Assembly: GCA_938084575.1 (NCBI GenBank)
Contig: CALKFG010000003.1
Span: 124,001-188,000, forward strand
Reading direction: 5' to 3'
Length of the DNA: 64,000 bases
Source of the DNA: an uncultured Hyphomonadaceae bacterium
GTDB lineage: Bacteria; Pseudomonadota; Alphaproteobacteria; Caulobacterales; Hyphomonadaceae
Below the pieces are notes generated by a model. It was given only the letters and a program-made list of their open reading frames with translations, had not been told where the DNA came from and ran no database searches. The position numbers and the translations under genes are program-made. Within the stretch, counting starts at the first letter, position 1. Every line of letters begins with the position of its first letter. Positions 62,168 to 64,000 of the stretch are shown piece after piece.

Positions 62168-63847
62168 ATGAGCGAACGCGAAGCCATGGAATTCGACCTC
62201 GTAATTGTCGGCGGTGGGCCAGCGGGCCTGTCCGCGGCGATCCGGGCGAAGCAGCTGGCAAACGAGGCTGGAGAAGAGCTTGAAGTGGTCGTTCTGGAAA
62301 AGGGCGGCGAGATCGGTGCCCATATCCTGTCCGGGATCGTGCTGGACCCCAAGGCGCTTGATGAGCTGATCCCGGACTGGCGGTCCCGCGACGACCGTCC
62401 TTTGCGGACCGAGGTCACCAAGGACAAGTACAAGCTGCTCGGCCCAAAGGGGTCCATGGGCATGCCGACCTTCGGCTTTCCGCCCTTCATGCACAATCAT
62501 GGCTGCTTTGCCGGATCGCTGGCGAACACCTGCCGCTGGCTTGGCCAGGAAGCCGAGAATCTCGGCGTCCAGGTGTTTCCGGGCTTCGCCGCGTCGGAGA
62601 TTGTCTATGGGGATAAGGGTGAGGTCCGCGGCGTCGTGGCGGGGGTCATGGGTGTCGCCGAGGATGGCACCCACAAGCCTGATTATGAGCCGGGGATGGA
62701 ATTGCTGGGGAAATACGTCCTCCTGGCTGAGGGGGCCCGCGGCTCGCTGACCAAGGGTGTTAAGGCGAAATATGACCTTGAGGCGGCGTGTGACCCCCAG
62801 AAATATGGGATCGGCCTGAAGGAAGTCTGGTCCGTTCCACGTGACCATGCCGAGTTTCACGACGGTTATGTCCAGCACACGTTCGGCTGGCCAGTGCAGG
62901 ATAAGGACGGCAATGGCGGCGGCTTTCTCTACCATTTCAGGGACGGCGATGAGTGCTTTGTCTCGGTCGGTTACGTCGTCCACCTGAATTATAAAAACCC
63001 GTGGCTGGCCCCCTATGAGGAATTCCAGCGCTACAAGCATCATGATGAAATCTCGAAATTCCTGAAAGGCGGCAAGCGGGTCTCTTATGGCGCCCGGGCC
63101 ATCACGTCGGGCGGGCTGCAATCGGTGCCGAAACTGGCCTTTCCGGGCGGCGCCCTGATTGGCTGTTCGGCCGGATTCGTCAATCTGCCCCGGATCAAGG
63201 GGACGCATAATGCCATGAAGACCGGCATGATGGCGGCAGAAGCTGCGGTGGCGGCCATTCGGGAGGGGCGCGGCGGTGATGAGCTGGTCGCCTATGAAGA
63301 GGCTTATGAGACAAGCTGGGTCCGCACCGACCTGTCACAGGTGCGTAATGTGAAGCCGCTGATGTCGCGCTTCGGCACCCTGGCCGGGGCGGTCATTTCC
63401 ATGCCGGACATGTGGCTGCGTTATCTGTTCGGCTTCGGATATCTGACCACGCAGCGGCATAAAAAACCCGACCATGCCTATCTCAAGCCAGCCGATAAAT
63501 GTGCCCGGATCACCTATCCCAAGCCTGACGGCGTTCTGAGCTTCGACAAGCTGACCAGCGTGTCCTTTACAAACACCTATCATGCCGAGGACCAGCCGGT
63601 GCATCTTAAGCTGCGCGATCCGGAGCTGCAAAAAACATCCGAATATGATGTCTATGCCGGTCCATCGGCGCGGTATTGTCCGGCGGGTGTGTATGAGTGG
63701 ATCGAGGAAGATGGCAAAGCGCCCCGCTTCCAGATCAACTCGCAGAACTGCATCCATTGCAAGACCTGCGATATCAAGGATCCAAACCAGAATATCAACT
63801 GGGAGACCCCTGAAGGCGGGGGTGGTCCCGCTTATCCCAATATGTAG
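62168..63847 (+). CDS. Electron transfer flavoprotein-ubiquinone oxidoreductase
   Basis: Membrane-associated FAD/4Fe-4S enzyme of 559 residues passing electrons from acyl-CoA dehydrogenases via ETF to ubiquinone. FAD motif IVGGGPAGLSAAIRA (about 12-26), GCSAGFVNLPRIKGTHNAMKTGMMAAEA, and the C-terminal cluster motif CPAGVYEW...NCIHCKTCDIKDP with four Cys are intact. ATG 62168 follows GGAGA. It serves the pair of dehydrogenases at 30144-32570 and others elsewhere. Confidence 0.97.
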   Translation: MSEREAMEFDLVIVGGGPAGLSAAIRAKQLANEAGEELEVVVLEKGGEIGAHILSGIVLDPKALDELIPDWRSRDDRPLRTEVTKDKYKLLGPKGSMGMPTFGFPPFMHNHGCFAGSLANTCRWLGQEAENLGVQVFPGFAASEIVYGDKGEVRGVVAGVMGVAEDGTHKPDYEPGMELLGKYVLLAEGARGSLTKGVKAKYDLEAACDPQKYGIGLKEVWSVPRDHAEFHDGYVQHTFGWPVQDKDGNGGGFLYHFRDGDECFVSVGYVVHLNYKNPWLAPYEEFQRYKHHDEISKFLKGGKRVSYGARAITSGGLQSVPKLAFPGGALIGCSAGFVNLPRIKGTHNAMKTGMMAAEAAVAAIREGRGGDELVAYEEAYETSWVRTDLSQVRNVKPLMSRFGTLAGAVISMPDMWLRYLFGFGYLTTQRHKKPDHAYLKPADKCARITYPKPDGVLSFDKLTSVSFTNTYHAEDQPVHLKLRDPELQKTSEYDVYAGPSARYCPAGVYEWIEEDGKAPRFQINSQNCIHCKTCDIKDPNQNINWETPEGGGGPAYPNM

Positions 63848-63855
63848 GGGAATTT

Positions 63856-64000
63856 GTGACGGATTCTGACGCGTTTTCCGAGTTTACCTTCCGGCCCGCC
63901 CCGATGCGGCCCGAATATGTCTGGGCCGTGCGGCAGGGGCATGTCATGCGGCGCGGCGGTCAGGCCTTCAATCTTGCCGGTGTCGATGCGGCCAGCTGGG
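63856..64000 (+). CDS. Start of a hypothetical gene (3' truncated by window edge)
   Basis: Open frame from GTG 63856, 8 bases after the ETF-QO stop, running to the window edge (48 codons). The visible sequence begins VTDSDAFSEFTFRPAPMRPEYVW and I do not recognise it. The close spacing suggests cotranscription with ETF-QO. Confidence 0.5.
   Translation, partial: MTDSDAFSEFTFRPAPMRPEYVWAVRQGHVMRRGGQAFNLAGVDAASW

Overview
The window is about 64 kb of gene-dense, GC-rich chromosome from an alphaproteobacterium. Evidence for that assignment: a GTTC-N7-GTTC LexA box in front of imuA-imuB-dnaE2, the hisS-hisZ-hisG arrangement, DUF1489 and DUF2842 proteins, the rplM-rpsI-argC order, an MlaE with an N-terminal STAS domain, and a PleC/PdhS-type histidine kinase. 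A member or relative of the Caulobacterales/Maricaulales would fit, but no rRNA or other marker in the window settles this. I see no tRNA or rRNA gene, insertion sequence, prophage or CRISPR array; this looks like core chromosome with a few unusual genes.

Layout. 1-3.9 kb: end of a TonB-dependent receptor followed by a binding lipoprotein, permease and ATPase of the cobalamin/siderophore type. 3.9-9.9 kb: csaA, then the SOS mutagenesis cassette dnaE2-imuB-imuA on the minus strand with a LexA box over its promoter. 10.0-12.5 kb: an M14 aspartoacylase-like hydrolase paired with a GCS2-type carboxylate-amine ligase. 12.8-14.9 kb: groES-groEL with a CIRCE element and a perfect terminator. 15.0-20.4 kb: two divergent operons of uncertain metabolic role (HCCA-isomerase/DsbA-like, two hotdog thioesterases, SDR and DUF423 on one side; an AttH/CrtC-like protein, an APH-like kinase and an unknown small protein on the other). 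20.4-25.0 kb: dipeptide epimerase, then an Mla/Pqi-type lipid transport operon. 25.0-29.9 kb: PleC-like kinase and aminopeptidase N. 30.1-33.6 kb: two acyl-CoA dehydrogenases and an epoxide hydrolase. 33.5-34.9 kb: a TIR-ParA fusion. 35.0-38.1 kb: class II DAHP synthase, a MATE exporter and HU. 38.2-44.1 kb: an uncharacterised protein, an MDR reductase, a GnnA/GnnB-like nucleotide-sugar pair and NAD synthetase. 44.2-49.2 kb: two small unknowns and hisS-hisZ-hisG. 49.5-54.1 kb: argD and argF separated by a two-gene carboxynorspermidine/carboxyspermidine module. 54.1-64 kb: an FAD oxidoreductase, heme A synthase, rplM-rpsI-argC, two TIGR04282/04283-type transferases, a family 4-like uracil-DNA glycosylase, ETF-QO and the start of one further gene.

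How the genes work together: ETF-QO would take electrons from the two acyl-CoA dehydrogenases. ArgC, ArgD and ArgF give three arginine steps, and ornithine also feeds polyamines. The genes are tightly packed: nearly all operon junctions overlap by a few bases, and five of nine convergent pairs share one tetranucleotide (CTAG or TTAG) that holds both stop codons. The most interesting items are the TIR-ParA fusion with a Gln at the expected catalytic Glu position, the ligase/hydrolase pair, the unassigned divergent catabolic-looking cluster, and two possible leader peptides (before the class II DAHP synthase and before hisS). All functional calls come from reading the sequence; no database search was possible.
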